Source of the DNA: Phallusia mammillata
Lineage: Eukaryota > Chordata > Ascidiacea > Phlebobranchia > Ascidiidae
Direction: 5' to 3'
Assembly: GCA_003260075.1 (NCBI GenBank)
Contig: QLIY01000909.1
Location: forward strand, 1 to 64,000
DNA length: 64,000 nucleotides
Under the pieces are notes generated by a model. It did not search any database. It saw nothing but the letters and a program-made list of their open reading frames with translations, and was not told the origin of the DNA. Below are positions 1-13,123 of the stretch, piece after piece; position 1 is the first letter of the stretch; each line of letters begins with the position of its first letter. A program made the position numbers and the translations under genes.

Positions 1-174
1 TCCCTCCTAAACTCACTACTAATGCATCTGCAGTGTTAGCAACTTCAACATACAGGTTACCACACATTAGTGCAGGATTCTGTAAACTTTTCAAAAACTT
101 TCCTTTGTCAAGGGCATTACCAGTCAGGTGCAGGCTGTAAAATTTTTTCACATACTGTTACATATCTCTTAAAG

Positions 175-280
175 CATTGGTTCTCAATCTTACTCGGATC
201 GCGTACCACCTGACAACTTTCTCTATCGCTGGTACCACCTATCCTAAACCCTGTTTGAATGGATAGACTAAGAAATAAGC

Positions 281-337
<57 letters not shown>

Positions 338-540
338 CTCACCCTGACGATCATATTTGGTAATTTTAAAATACTGTACAAGACACAAGTTTCACCCAAA
401 CCAGAGCTGATCAGTTGGGTCAGTTGAGTTGCAATTTTAGATCGGACTTAAAATAGGTATTGCAGAAAACTACTCGCGTACCACCTGGAAAGTTTCAGCG
501 TACCACTAGTGGTACATGTACCACAGTTTGAGAACCACTG
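175..540. mobile_element. hAT-type non-autonomous element with 8-bp target duplication
   Basis: Inverted ends cattggttctcaatc / gagaaccactg, flanked by TCTTAAAG at 167-174 and 541-548. Body has the cgtaccacctg motif also found in the element at 17252. Contains a 53-G run (283-335). Confidence 0.85.
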
Positions 541-966
541 TCTTAAAGCTTAGGATGTTGCTAATACTAATTTTTACAACTTATTCGTTGTAAAGGGCCA
601 CTTTTATCGATGTCTTACGTTTACATGCCCTTTCATTAGTTAGGTAAAACTCATTTGCTGAACTAAATTGCTTTTTGATTTTCATTTCTGTCTTACCCCT
701 CAAACCATGTTATGATCTTCTTGGGTTTCTTTAATCTTAGGGTTAAGAACCACTGGTGAAGACTACCTTAACCAATGTAATAATAGGTTGCTTTTTAGCT
801 ATTCAACAGAAAAAAAGTATTGGAAAATATGTCTTATTTATTGCTCCACTCATTTGATTGTAAAGATTTTTATGCATTAACTACCCTTGGTAAACCAATT
901 CGGTGGCCTACAGGAAAACCATCTTGTAAAACTATGTATGAGACAAAGAATATTTTTGACTTGCAG

Positions 967-1049
967 TGCAGTAAAGTCTCAATTCGAAACTACAAAGTCA
1001 GATGCAGACACTGGGTCTCGTCCTGATCAACTGGAATGTTTTGGAATAG
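967..1049 (+). CDS. Exon B1
   Basis: Acceptor ttgcag, donor gtaac. Encodes residues 52-79 of a unit: SAVKSQFETTKSDADTG, then SRPDQLECFGI. First exon of the array seen here; the A exon it follows lies outside the window. Confidence 0.85.
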
Positions 1050-4000
1050 GTAACTTTAACTCTTTGGCACATTTGTAAACCTACGTTATAGACTAATTCA
1101 AATTAAATCATAAACAGGTAAATAATAGGCATTGTTATGAGACATACATAAGATGAGGGGGGGGGGCAATGCAGTAATAAGATGCTTTTTAGCTATTTAT
1201 CAGGAAAAATATGTAAAAATGAAAATATGTCTTCTTTATTGCCCCATACATATGATTGTAAAGATTTCATTGCATTAACTACCCTTGGCAAACCAATTCA
1301 GTGGCATACAGGAAGACCATCTTGGCATACAGGAAGACCATAATTTTTTTGCATTGCAGTGCAGTAAAGTCTCAATTCGAAACAACAAAGTCAGATGCAG
1401 ACACTGGGTCGCGTCCTGATCAACTTGAATGCTTTGGAATAGGTAACTTTAACTCTTTGGCTCATTTGTAAACCTATGTTATTGACTTATGCAAATTAAA
1501 CCATAAACAGGTAAATAATAGGCATTGTTATGAGACATACATAAGATGATTGACATAGAAACACATTGAAAGTAAACACCAAGTAAATTTCAAGTTAATA
1601 CCAACTACAACTGGACAAACTGAGACATGTTAGTTACCACTTGCCACATTGATAAAAGTCAGTCTTGCATGATATGACTGTTGAAATTTAGTTAAGAAAA
1701 ATTTAATGTTTACAAATGAAAATTCTTTCCAATGATTTGTTTCACGAGTAGATTTACCCACTGGCAGTGCTGGATTAAGGGTCTGCTGGCCTGTAGGCAC
1801 ATTTTATAAGGGGGGGGGGGAACAGACTTAGTCATGTTAGTTACCACTTCCCACATTGATAAAAATCAGTCTTGCATTGAGCTTAGTCAGGCATAATTAT
1901 GTGACTGTTAAAATTAAGTTAAGAATGTTTACAACCGAAAATTCTTTCCAATGATTTGTTTCCTGCATGGATTTACTCACTGGGTTTTTGAAGTACAACT
2001 TAATTGCTTCGAAACCTGTAAGTAACATTGTGTAGATGTGTTAAGGTTATATCCAGGGTTGCCATACCATCCTTACTTCCAAAAAATTGTCATTATTTTG
2101 AAAGGCAAAGTATTTTCTACAAACAAGGGGTTGCTGGAACAGGTTGTTTCTGGCAAAAATATGTCATGTGATATGCCACAGCTTAAATAAATGCAACGAG
2201 TTGTTTTGTTTGGCATAAAAAATGTTTTTTTGGTTGTCCTTGTTTTTGGGCCCATGTCGATGGTAACCCTGGTTACAATACAAATACAAACATGCTTACA
2301 CACAAAAGTGCAAGGTTATGTAAGTTGCAAAAAACATCAACAATTCAATTCTGTCTGGTGCAAAATTTAACACTTTGATCCAACTATTGCTTACAACCTA
2401 TTTTAAGCTCTTCCTGCTACCTGTCCAACATATTATGGTCCCCACTCTGAGCATTGCATGAAAACTGTGTGGGACCTGGTTGGTTGTATACCAGAGGGAA
2501 GAAGATTTCCTCCAAAGCTTACATCAAGCGAAATCACTGCCTTGTCTGGAATCACATACAGGTGAATTATTTGTTTGAAAATGTAATTATGTGATGGGGG
2601 GGGGGCCCAACATATTATGGTCCCCACTCTGAGCATTGCATGAAAACTGTCTGGGACCTGGTTGGTTGTATACCAGAGGGAAGAAGGTTTCCTCCAAAGC
2701 TTACATCAAGTGAAATCACTGCCTTGTCCGGAATCACATACAGGTGAATTATTTGTTTGAAAATGTAATTATGTGATGGTCACTCAATAAAATATGACAA
2801 TTGGAGGTTGAAAAGTTAATCTACACCACTGCAGAATCTGTATGATGTCATTGGAATAACACATTCGTAGTTGGAATAACCCACAGGTTTCGTAACGGAA
2901 AACTCTGATTCAAACTTTTATGTTTGCTTTTAAACAACAAAATACATTCCAATTTGGTTCAATGTTTATGAGATGATGGCATAGTCTTTTTAATTGCGCA
3001 TCAAATGTGAATCCAAAACCTATTATGTGTTAAGGAATAACTTGTTTATTCCGTATAGTTGCATAATGATATGAAATTGGCTACCACATTTATCCTGACA
3101 AGGTTTGATATCCATGTACTATTATTAATGCATCTCTATATTTTTAGGGCATTATTTAACTACTCTGTTTTTCAGGGCATTATTTAACTACTCTGACATG
3201 ATCAGACAACAATCAGATGCTGGAGTTGACTCCCAACAACTTGACTGCTTTGGAATCGGTAAATTTAGGAACAGTAGAATTTTGATTTAAAACATAACCA
3301 GAGCTAAAGCTGCGGTCCAAGCCATTTTTAAACATGGTTAACAAAACAGTTTAAATCCAAACTCCATGGTTAACCAACAGTTATATTTCTTTAATCCACC
3401 AAATAAACTGTGTTCCTTCTTCATATTTGTGCATCAAGTAAAATTTGGTAACTTTTGCTCCGGTTGACAATGTCTCGCCGAAGTGTATTTGAAAAGCAAG
3501 TGCCATTTGCAAATTGGTTTCAAATGAAACAAGGTTTTATTGAGGTACTAATGTACATAAGGTCCAGTGCCACTAACTCGATAGTTAAGGAAATTTGAAA
3601 CAAAGTCTTCTAAATTTAAGTCTTACATTCATTTCAAAGATCCCTGCTTCTGAAAACCAAAGTCTTTTTTAAAGCATGTGCAAAATTAGAAGCAGAATTT
3701 ATTCCCCACAATTTTAAAACTTTTAACACTGAGATTCATTTGTGTGAGACAGTTTGAATAAGTATTCCAATAAATTGTTAAGATGTATCCAATAAAATTG
3801 CACATGCATAAGAGGTTGTGAAACTATGTGGCATGAAAGCATAGTGTGGCTTGTTGTTATGCATTGACTGAAGTATCAGTTTATCTTTCACTGATTACTA
3901 AAACATTTGTTTTTTATCTTAGACTTGCCAACTAAGTGTCCAACTTACTATGGTCCACATTCACTTGATTGCCTGAATGTTGTTTGGGGGTTGGTTGGAT

Positions 4001-7000
4001 GTTTGCCAGCTGGTAAAGAGTTTCCTGGAAGTCTTACAACTGCTCAACAATCATTTTTATCGACTTCAAATTATACGTAAGTGTTTTGTTGAATTGGGAC
4101 AAACATTTTTCAGGTTTGCATTCCTTTTGATAAAGTTAAGAAAGATAAGTTTACTGCTAACTAGAAAGCCAGAAAGGTTTGTTTTGGGCAAACCACTTAG
4201 TGGGTATAGTTATAACACATATTATGTGCTGTGTTTACATTATATTTTCATTGCTACTCAGATTTTTTACATTTTTTATTTAAAAGAAAACTTTTGGAAA
4301 TTCTGGGCAGAAAAAAAAAATTAGTGTAAACCTTGTTTAAACTGGATTCAGTTAATCCAGATCTTTGGCTAGTTTGCCGGACAAAACTTGATGTACAAAT
4401 GATGTGTTAATGTTATAAGGCATCTTTGCTTAGTCCTGGTTCTAATAATTAATTGGTCTGGATTAATTGAGGTTTACTGAATTGATGTAACATTTTATAC
4501 CTAGACATCTGCTTGTATTTGTTTGTAAGCAATGAGGTATGTCAGACATAACATGATGTTTATGTATGTTTATAGAGCATTATTTGATGGAATGAACCAC
4601 ACAAGAACTGAAGGGGGGGGGGGGTTAATTGAGCTTTACTGAATTGATGTAACGTTTTATACCTAGACATCTGCTTGTATTTGTTTGTAAGCAATGAGGT
4701 TTGTCAGACATAACATGATGTTTATAGAGCATTATTTGATGGAATGAACCACACAAGAACTGAAGCAGATTTAGGCATCGCTGTCCAGCAAGAGAACTGC
4801 TTAGGATTCGGTAAAATAGTTAAAAAGAAAAAAACTCATGCTATATTCTAAGAGTTACATATGACTGCTTTGCCAAGGCACAGACAAATCTGGTTAAATG
4901 CATATTCTATTTGCTCTTTGTTATGAACAGAATATGAACAAAACTAACAACTGGTTGGAAATGTTAATTAAAAGGTAGTTTAGTTTTGAATTATATAAAA
5001 GCCATAATGATCGGGATTTATAATCTGTATGCATTTAAATGGATTACATGATTAAATAGATTTGTCTGTATTTAATATTGTTTCATAACAACTGTTTCAA
5101 TTTGATTGTTTTTAACTGAAAATTTATTTGATTGCTTTTAACCAACATCAAAATTATTAATGTGTAGCATATATTACATTTAATTAAACCACAAACTATA
5201 TTTAACTAATTTGTCATTCAACTGGTGTAATGGTAAACAAACACAAATTGTCTTTTAAACAAATAGAACTTGCATTTTTGCTGACGTTTCGCCTGTCAGA
5301 ACGGTAGGGCTTCTTCAGAGCAATGAGTCATATATTGCGAAAAAACAAAACAACTAGTATTTTGTTTAGCATTACACCAGTTGAATGACAAATTATTTAA
5401 ATATGCAAACTGGTGGACGAAACGCTTTTTCAGTATTTTCAAAACAGAAACTATTGAAACTTACTTTTTCAAAGATAACATATCTCAAAATCTATTCCTC
5501 GTGTTAAATTATATAATTGTGTAAGATTTTAATAATTGGCATTTGTTTTGTTTTTTCCAGTGCTTCCTGTTGAATGTCCAACCTACTGGGGAATCCACAC
5601 AATGGATTGTTTAAGGACAATTTGGAATATGAGTGGCTGTATTCCTGAAGGTAGAAAATACCCGAACAAGCGATCTGCTTCTGAAATATTGACATTAACC
5701 ACTTCAACATTCAGGTGAGTGCAAAGTATTCAAATACTCTCAGGAAAAATGTACCAGCCAATATATGTGTATATAGCATCACAACATTTTGCCACATATA
5801 TTGTTTTTCCCATTAAGAGGACAACAGTAATTGTGAAATCATTGCGATGCTATATAGTCACTTATTGACTTGTATTTTTTAAATTTTAATGCCAATGTAA
5901 AACGATTTGTTCTCTTGTTTTACCATGGGGGGGGGGTTGCGATGCTATGAGCTATTGCTGCCAGGCATAATATTAAGTTTAAATTGTTCTTTTGGCAAAT
6001 GTATTTTTATTCCATAATTTCGACGTCTTAAACAGGTCGCCTTTACCTGATTTAACCTGATGAAGGCTACCTGTATAGGACGTCGGAAAAAATATACATT
6101 TGCTCAAAGAGCTCTGTAAACTTGACTGGGATGCTGTATACTTATATATTGACTTATATTTTTGTACTGAATATTATATAATTGTGAGTCACTGATGCAG
6201 ACAACCCTTGCAGGGAATAAGTAAATTGATCTAACACAAGATTCCAGTGAGTTTGTAGACATAAATTGTAATGATGATGACTAAATGGGATTGTTGAAAA
6301 TTTTGCTTTCAATATACTAACATAATATTATGGTTTATTGGTCAATACTGTATGTTTTATTATTTGTTCACTAAAGAGCCACAAACCGCAATAAATATGC
6401 ACAGGCAGGGGGGGGGGCAGTGGCATTTAGTTTTTGAATTAAGCATAACTAACTTCTTTTTGTGATGTGTTTGGGCACAACCTATATCAAGAATTTCTAT
6501 TGAGGGGGGGGGGAGAGCATTGTGGAAAGTTTTCTTTTCAATATATTTACATAATATATGAGCTCTTGGACTGTTTTGTTTGGTTGATACAGTTTGTTGT
6601 AGTAGTTAATTACATTTTTCATAGCTAAACCACCTAAATAACCCTAAAACTGCAAAAAATATGCATGGACACAACCACTTTTATCATTAGATAGATTGTT
6701 GTAAGTTTCAAAACCTCAGGGTCATATTTTAGATTCCTTATTTTACCAATTATGTTTTCAGTGCTGTGAAAGCTCAAATGGATGGAACGAAAGCTGATTC
6801 AGGGGGGGGGGGTATTCCACAAACCTTGATGTTTTCACAAATAATTTTGCCGCTTTCACAACTTCTGGTGCATATGAATTAAAACAAATTATTTTTTTCA
6901 GTGCTGTGAAAGCTCAAATGGATGGAACGAAAGCTGATTCAGATGCAGGTTCAACTCCGGACCAACTTGAATGCTTTGGAATAAGTTAGTGGCATTTAGT

Positions 7001-9145
7001 TTTCGAATTAAGCATAACTATTTTCCGAACTTCTTTTCATGTGCACCACTTTTTGTGATGTGTTTGGGCACAACCTATATCAAGAATTTCTATTGAATGT
7101 TTTTGCTTACCACTTATAATCAGAAATTAGGGGACACTGAAAGGCTGGTTCAGTGAAAAACCTATTGTTGCATCATAAACATGTAAATTGCGATGCACAA
7201 ACACAACAAATTCTCTACAAGTTTATGCCAATTCTATTATTTTGATTTAACCCATCACAACTAAAGTATGCTTGCAAACCACATGCAAGGCTATGGCATT
7301 CCACTAGAGTTGTACTACAGTACAGGAACCACTTGCACACACAGTGTTGTTTTGTCTCTGTTTCAGATTTACCTGTCACATGTCCACTGTATTATGGTCC
7401 CCACACTCGCCAGTGCATGAGAACAGTTTGGAACAATACTGGATGTATTCCAGAGGGGGATAAGTTTCCAGATAAACTTTCATCTATTGAGTTTAACCCT
7501 TTATCCGGTTCTACATACAGGTTAGTATTTAAGTTTGTCTTAATGTTGTTGCATATTTGCATTCTGGCTTTATGTTTTAGAGTTCTTTTAAACTACACCA
7601 AGACTATCAGGATAATTGCAGACACTGGAAATGGAACATATCAACTGAAATGTTTCGGAATTGGTAATGATTTTTGTTGATCGGGAAAAATGCGTCAAAT
7701 ATATCATAAATAAACTGAATTTTTTTTAAAAAAACAAGCACAAATCTGCTGTATTGTGATGTCATACAGAGATCTGTAACTTTTAGAATGCTGCATTGTC
7801 AATTTACTTGTTGTGTCTGAATGGCAATAATTTCATCTGTCAACAATAGTGGTTTGTTCCATCAGATTCAAAAAGGAATTCAACCACAGACAGACTCAGA
7901 TGTGTAGGCTGGTTTTGAGGACTATTCTGTAAAAAAACACAGATAACAAGCATTGTAATAAATATAAAACAAAATTAAGTTTAAAATAAGAATTGCTAGT
8001 CCCTTATTCAAATAGAAAATTGGTGGTTGATGATTATTTCGCTTTAAAAGATGATGCAGATTTTAACTCTCTGCTACTTATGTCAGATTTACCTGACGAA
8101 TGCCCAACATACTATGGCCCACATACATTGCTTTGTTTGAACAAAACATGGGAGATGGTTGGATGTTTGCCAGCTGGTAGAAAGTTTCCTGGATCTCGCC
8201 ATCACAGTGCGGTTGCAGCTCTTTCTGTGTTGAATTACACGTAAGCAAGGTTTTCATTGTTTTTTTGCATGTGTTGGAGTTTTAACCTGAAGCTTATGAA
8301 ATTTATATCAACCAAAAAGTACTTCTTTACCAAAAGCAAAAGTTCGGAAAGTTAACCTTCTTTTTTAAAACCATGCTGTACATAGTATATAAAAATTAAT
8401 AAGCTGCAGCCTGTGCACATTGTTTCGACCGATAAGGTCTCATTAGTGCAGCTGTTGCCAGGAGATAGGCCGTATTGGCTAGTGCAGTGGTTTCTCAACC
8501 AGGGCCTATGTTCCGGGGGGCACGGGTGTAGATTCACCACAAACACGGGGGGGGGGCTAAAAATCTGTTTTTTACTTTGTTTCCTAATTTAATCGAATAT
8601 TTCACATATTTTTTGTCTGTATTGAGGTTTATTACGGATTCTTGTTTACCCTATTCGCCCTGTTTAAAGCCCAAATTAGTACGGAATTCCAACAGAAGAT
8701 CGCCATTTGCATTTTTGAGGGGGCCACAGGTCCTACAGGGTTCCTTGACGGGGGCCATGAGGCCAAAAAGTGGGGGGGGGGTGTAGATTCACCACAAACA
8801 CCTTCTAAAAATCTGTTTTTTACTTTATTTCCTAATTTAATCGAATATTTCACATACTTTTTGTCTGTATTGAGGTTTATTACGGATTCTTGTTTACTCT
8901 ATTCGCCCTGTTTAAAGCCCAAATTAGTATGGAATTCCAACAGAAGATCGCCATTTGCATTTTTGAGGGGACCACAGGTCCTACAGGGTTCCTTGACGGG
9001 GGCCATGAGGCCAAAAAGTTACTTTTAGGGGGCCACGGTCCACGAAAGGTTGAGAACCACTGGGCTAGTGTATTGTCTGCAGCTTATCATTTATTGGCAT
9101 GATGCTTTTAAATGTAATAGTTACTTCTGGCAAATGCAAAAAAAA

Positions 9146-9203
<58 letters not shown>

Positions 9204-12200
9204 TCAACACACATTGATACGGACCGAGTCAGACGCTGGGATTTCATCTCAACAGCTGAATTGTTTTGGAATAGGTAAAAATTTTCTAGTTACTTTGTGC
9301 TTCATTTGTATAATTGATTTATCTTATATTTGCCATAGTAAAGGCAACAGAACATATGGTATTTGTGTTTGTGCAATACTTGGTGGATGTTTTTGCACAT
9401 GCCAGGCAGAGTGGTGTTAACAGCCTTATGATGTCAGAAGCATTGACGAATGTTGCTAATAACACCTCTAGTGGTCAGAATTTTTAAACATTGTCCGATT
9501 TGGAAAAAAATTTACATGACTGTTTATTGGGTAATTTTGGTTTCATATGTTACACTTTTGGGTGTCAAATCCCATCATATACCCCCACTGAGCCCCTAAA
9601 TATTTTGTGCTTCCTGTGTATAATTGCTTCATTTTTAGATTTGCCTACCGAGTGTCCAACATACTATGGCACCCACACTATGGATTGTTTGAAAATTATC
9701 TGGAAAAACAGTAAATGTTTGCCAGAAGGTGACAGGTTTCCGGATAAACTTCCTCTTCACGAACAAACCGCATTATCTACTGCAACATACAGGTTTGTGA
9801 CACAACTATGACAACTGCCCATGTAGAACATCAATTTTGCAAAAGTGTTAAGTCTTTTTTGCTAATTTGTCGTTCGCTCAAAATACTAGTTGTTTTTTCA
9901 AGAACTTGTATTTTTGCTGACGTTTTGCCGACCAGAACGGTAGGGCATCTTCACAGCAATGAATGATATGTTGCGAGCATACAGGCCGAAATGTACAGGG
10001 GCAGCGGGTTATGATGAAAAACAACTAGTGTTTTGTTAAGCATTACACCAGTTGAACAACAAATTAGTTAAATATGCAACCCTGGTGGACGAAATGCTTG
10101 TTCGGTATTTTCGGTGTTAAGTCTGGCATTTGGCTTGCAAATTTCTGGCATTTTTTTATTTTCGCCTGCCTGGTTTAAAACAAAATGCCAACAACATGAC
10201 GTAGTTTTGTGTTTGAAAAGATCATGCCCATTATTTTCATCTGGAAACCACATAATGATGTGAAAAACAAAGAAATAACTCAATAAAATATTTTAAGAGC
10301 AAATTTTGCTCATTACTGAAAAACCCTCTTTTGGAACCACAGCTAGCATTCACTGTGCTTATGGCAGTAAAATATTAAAACAATAATTGATTTCTAAATA
10401 TTTTAGTAATGTGAAATTGCAAATGGACACAACGAAAGCAACGGCAGACAATGGATCAAACTCAGATCAACTAAATTGTTTTGGAATTGGTAAATTTATT
10501 GTGAATTCACCTAAATTTTTGTTTTTTACATCTTTATCTATTTTTTATTTAGCTTTACCCTATACATGTCCAAAATACTACGGTAGGGGGGGGGGATTGT
10601 TTTTTACATCTTTACCTATTTTTTATTTAGCTTTACCCTATACATGTCCAAAATACTACGGTATCCACACATTAGACTGCATGAAAACTGTCTGGAACAT
10701 ATCTGGGTGTTTACCAGACGGACACAAATACCCTGATAAATTGTCATCATTCGAATTTACTGGCTTATCCAGGGCTACATACAGGTAAACTTTAATTGTT
10801 ACAGTGATTTCAAACAGTTTTTGTACCATGATGGATGAATCTGAATAATTCCAACTAATTGGCCAAGCTCCATAAACAGATTACAGATTATACAATTAAC
10901 TGACTGTTGACAAATGGATATGGTTAGATTAACAATTCTGACTTGGTTGACAAATGGATATGGCTCGGTTTACAAATGGCTATACTTGGGATTATGCCAG
11001 TGGTTCGAAACCTTTCTGGTGCCATGACCCCTTGATAACATTTGCCAAGTTGCGGTGACCCCAAGGATATAATNATGCCAGCGGTTCGAAACCTTTCTGG
11101 TGCCATGACCCCTTGATAACATTTGCCAAGTTGCGGTGACCCCAAGGATATAATTTGTAGGCTATATATTAATATTGACTGTATTTTCTCTCAAAAATGA
11201 AGAGGTCCACGAGTTTATTATATTGGGGCTAGTGGTCCATTGCCTAAAATGAGTTGGGAACCACTGCCTTAGGTGACTCCAGGCAAATTGTCTGGCGACT
11301 CCAGTTGGGGTTGCGACCCCCAGGTTGGGAACCACTGGATTGTGCAGTTAACCGACTGATTTTCTTAACAAATGGTTAAAATTGGGATTTATAAAATCTA
11401 TGCAATTAAACAGATTATGCCATTAACTGGATAATATTGTTAACAAAATGGTTATGTTTGGGATTTATGATCCTTACGCAATTAAACTAGTTATGCAATT
11501 AACTGGATTTGTCTGTAATGTGTCCAGGCTCTTGCTGAATCACACTTTGACAATCCGAAACGAATCGGACGCTGGAGATTCAACTCAACAATTAAATTGT
11601 TTCGGGATAGGTAATGTTTTATATTTTCTTAAACCCCATGATTGCAGACTGAGATCAATATGTGTAAGGTTTTTAAGATACAAACACCTCATGATATACA
11701 AACATTTTTTTTGTCGTCTATTGTTTTCATTCTTTTTTATTTTTTAAAGTTTGCAAAAACATCTAAGAACATCGGGCCATAAGGCTGCATACTTTACAGA
11801 AGCAGCACACTATTTTGGCCCAGCAGCAACTATGAGACCTTGTAGGTCGACACAGTGTGCCCTGTTTGTTGCTAATTCATGTTCTTGTACAAAAATATTC
11901 TGAGACCCAACAGCTTGAGAACACCGTTTAAATGTTGTCAATCACAGCTTAAAATGTTGCTGAAACACTTTTCATGACAAATGTAGCTTTTACTCTTTCT
12001 ATGTGGAACAGAATAAATAACCTGGAAATTTCTTTTTATGTTTAACTTTTTTATCATCTTTATGTTGTAGATTTACCTACCACATGTCCAACCTACTATG
12101 GTATACATTCAATGAATTGTAAGAAGACTGTTTGGGCATCGGTCGGTTGTTTGACGAGCGGTCACGAATATCCACCAGTTCTTTCTCTTTCGGAAAAAAC

Positions 12201-13077
12201 TTATTTGGCTGGGCTGACTTATGCGTAAGAAGAATAATGTGCATAAACCGTAACAATTTTAGTAGACTTATCATGAAGTTTAATATTGATTTATTGCTTT
12301 TTAATTCTTACTTAACAGGGGGGGGGGGAGGCTGACTTATGTGTAGGAAAAATAGTTTTTGTAAACAAGAATATTTTAACGCACCACAATTAAAAAATGA
12401 TGTGCATTAACAGTAACTATTTAAGCAGACTTATCATGAAGCTTAAAATTAATTTATTGATTTTAGTTCATAATTAGCAGCTTAATCTTTGTGTGGGGGG
12501 GGGGAACATTTTGTATTAAGGCAAGATTAAAAAATCTTTAGGATAATGACTAACAATAACTCGTGCATTAAAACATATATATAATAGACACTTGCTCAGT
12601 AAGTTACTTTGTATCGAAATACTTCTTGTCTTTTGGGGTGCTGATTCAATTCAGTTTATGTCTTGTATAATCAGGGGGGGGGGGAGACATTTTGTATTGA
12701 GGCATGTATTTAATCTTTAGGATGATGACTAACAATACTTTGTGCATTAAAACATATATATAATAGATGCTTGCTCAGTAAGTTACTTTGTATCGAAATA
12801 CTTGTTGTCTTTTGGGGTGCTGATTCAATTCAGTTTATGTCTTGTATAATCATACTAAATCTATTATTTTATGCACATAAAATTCCTTAACTTTCAGTGA
12901 TTTGCTTCACAACATGAATGAAACTAAAAACAATAGCTCATGCATTAAAATATATATATAATTGATAATTACTTTGTATTAAAAAACTTGTTGTCTTTTG
13001 GGCTGCTCAACTAGTTTAGCTTCTTGTACAATGGGTTACTGAATCTATTATTTTATGCACATAAATATTCATTAACT

Positions 13078-13123
<46 letters not shown>

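Noticed and set aside
283-335. G-quadruplex or telomere-like tracts at G runs
   Set aside because: Constant 10-base length, flanking copies and strand flip at the N gap point to assembly filler. No telomere repeat unit is present.
8577-9102. Overlapping plus- and minus-strand frames of 69-128 codons
   Set aside because: They are within the hAT element and its internal duplicates. No transposase motif is visible.
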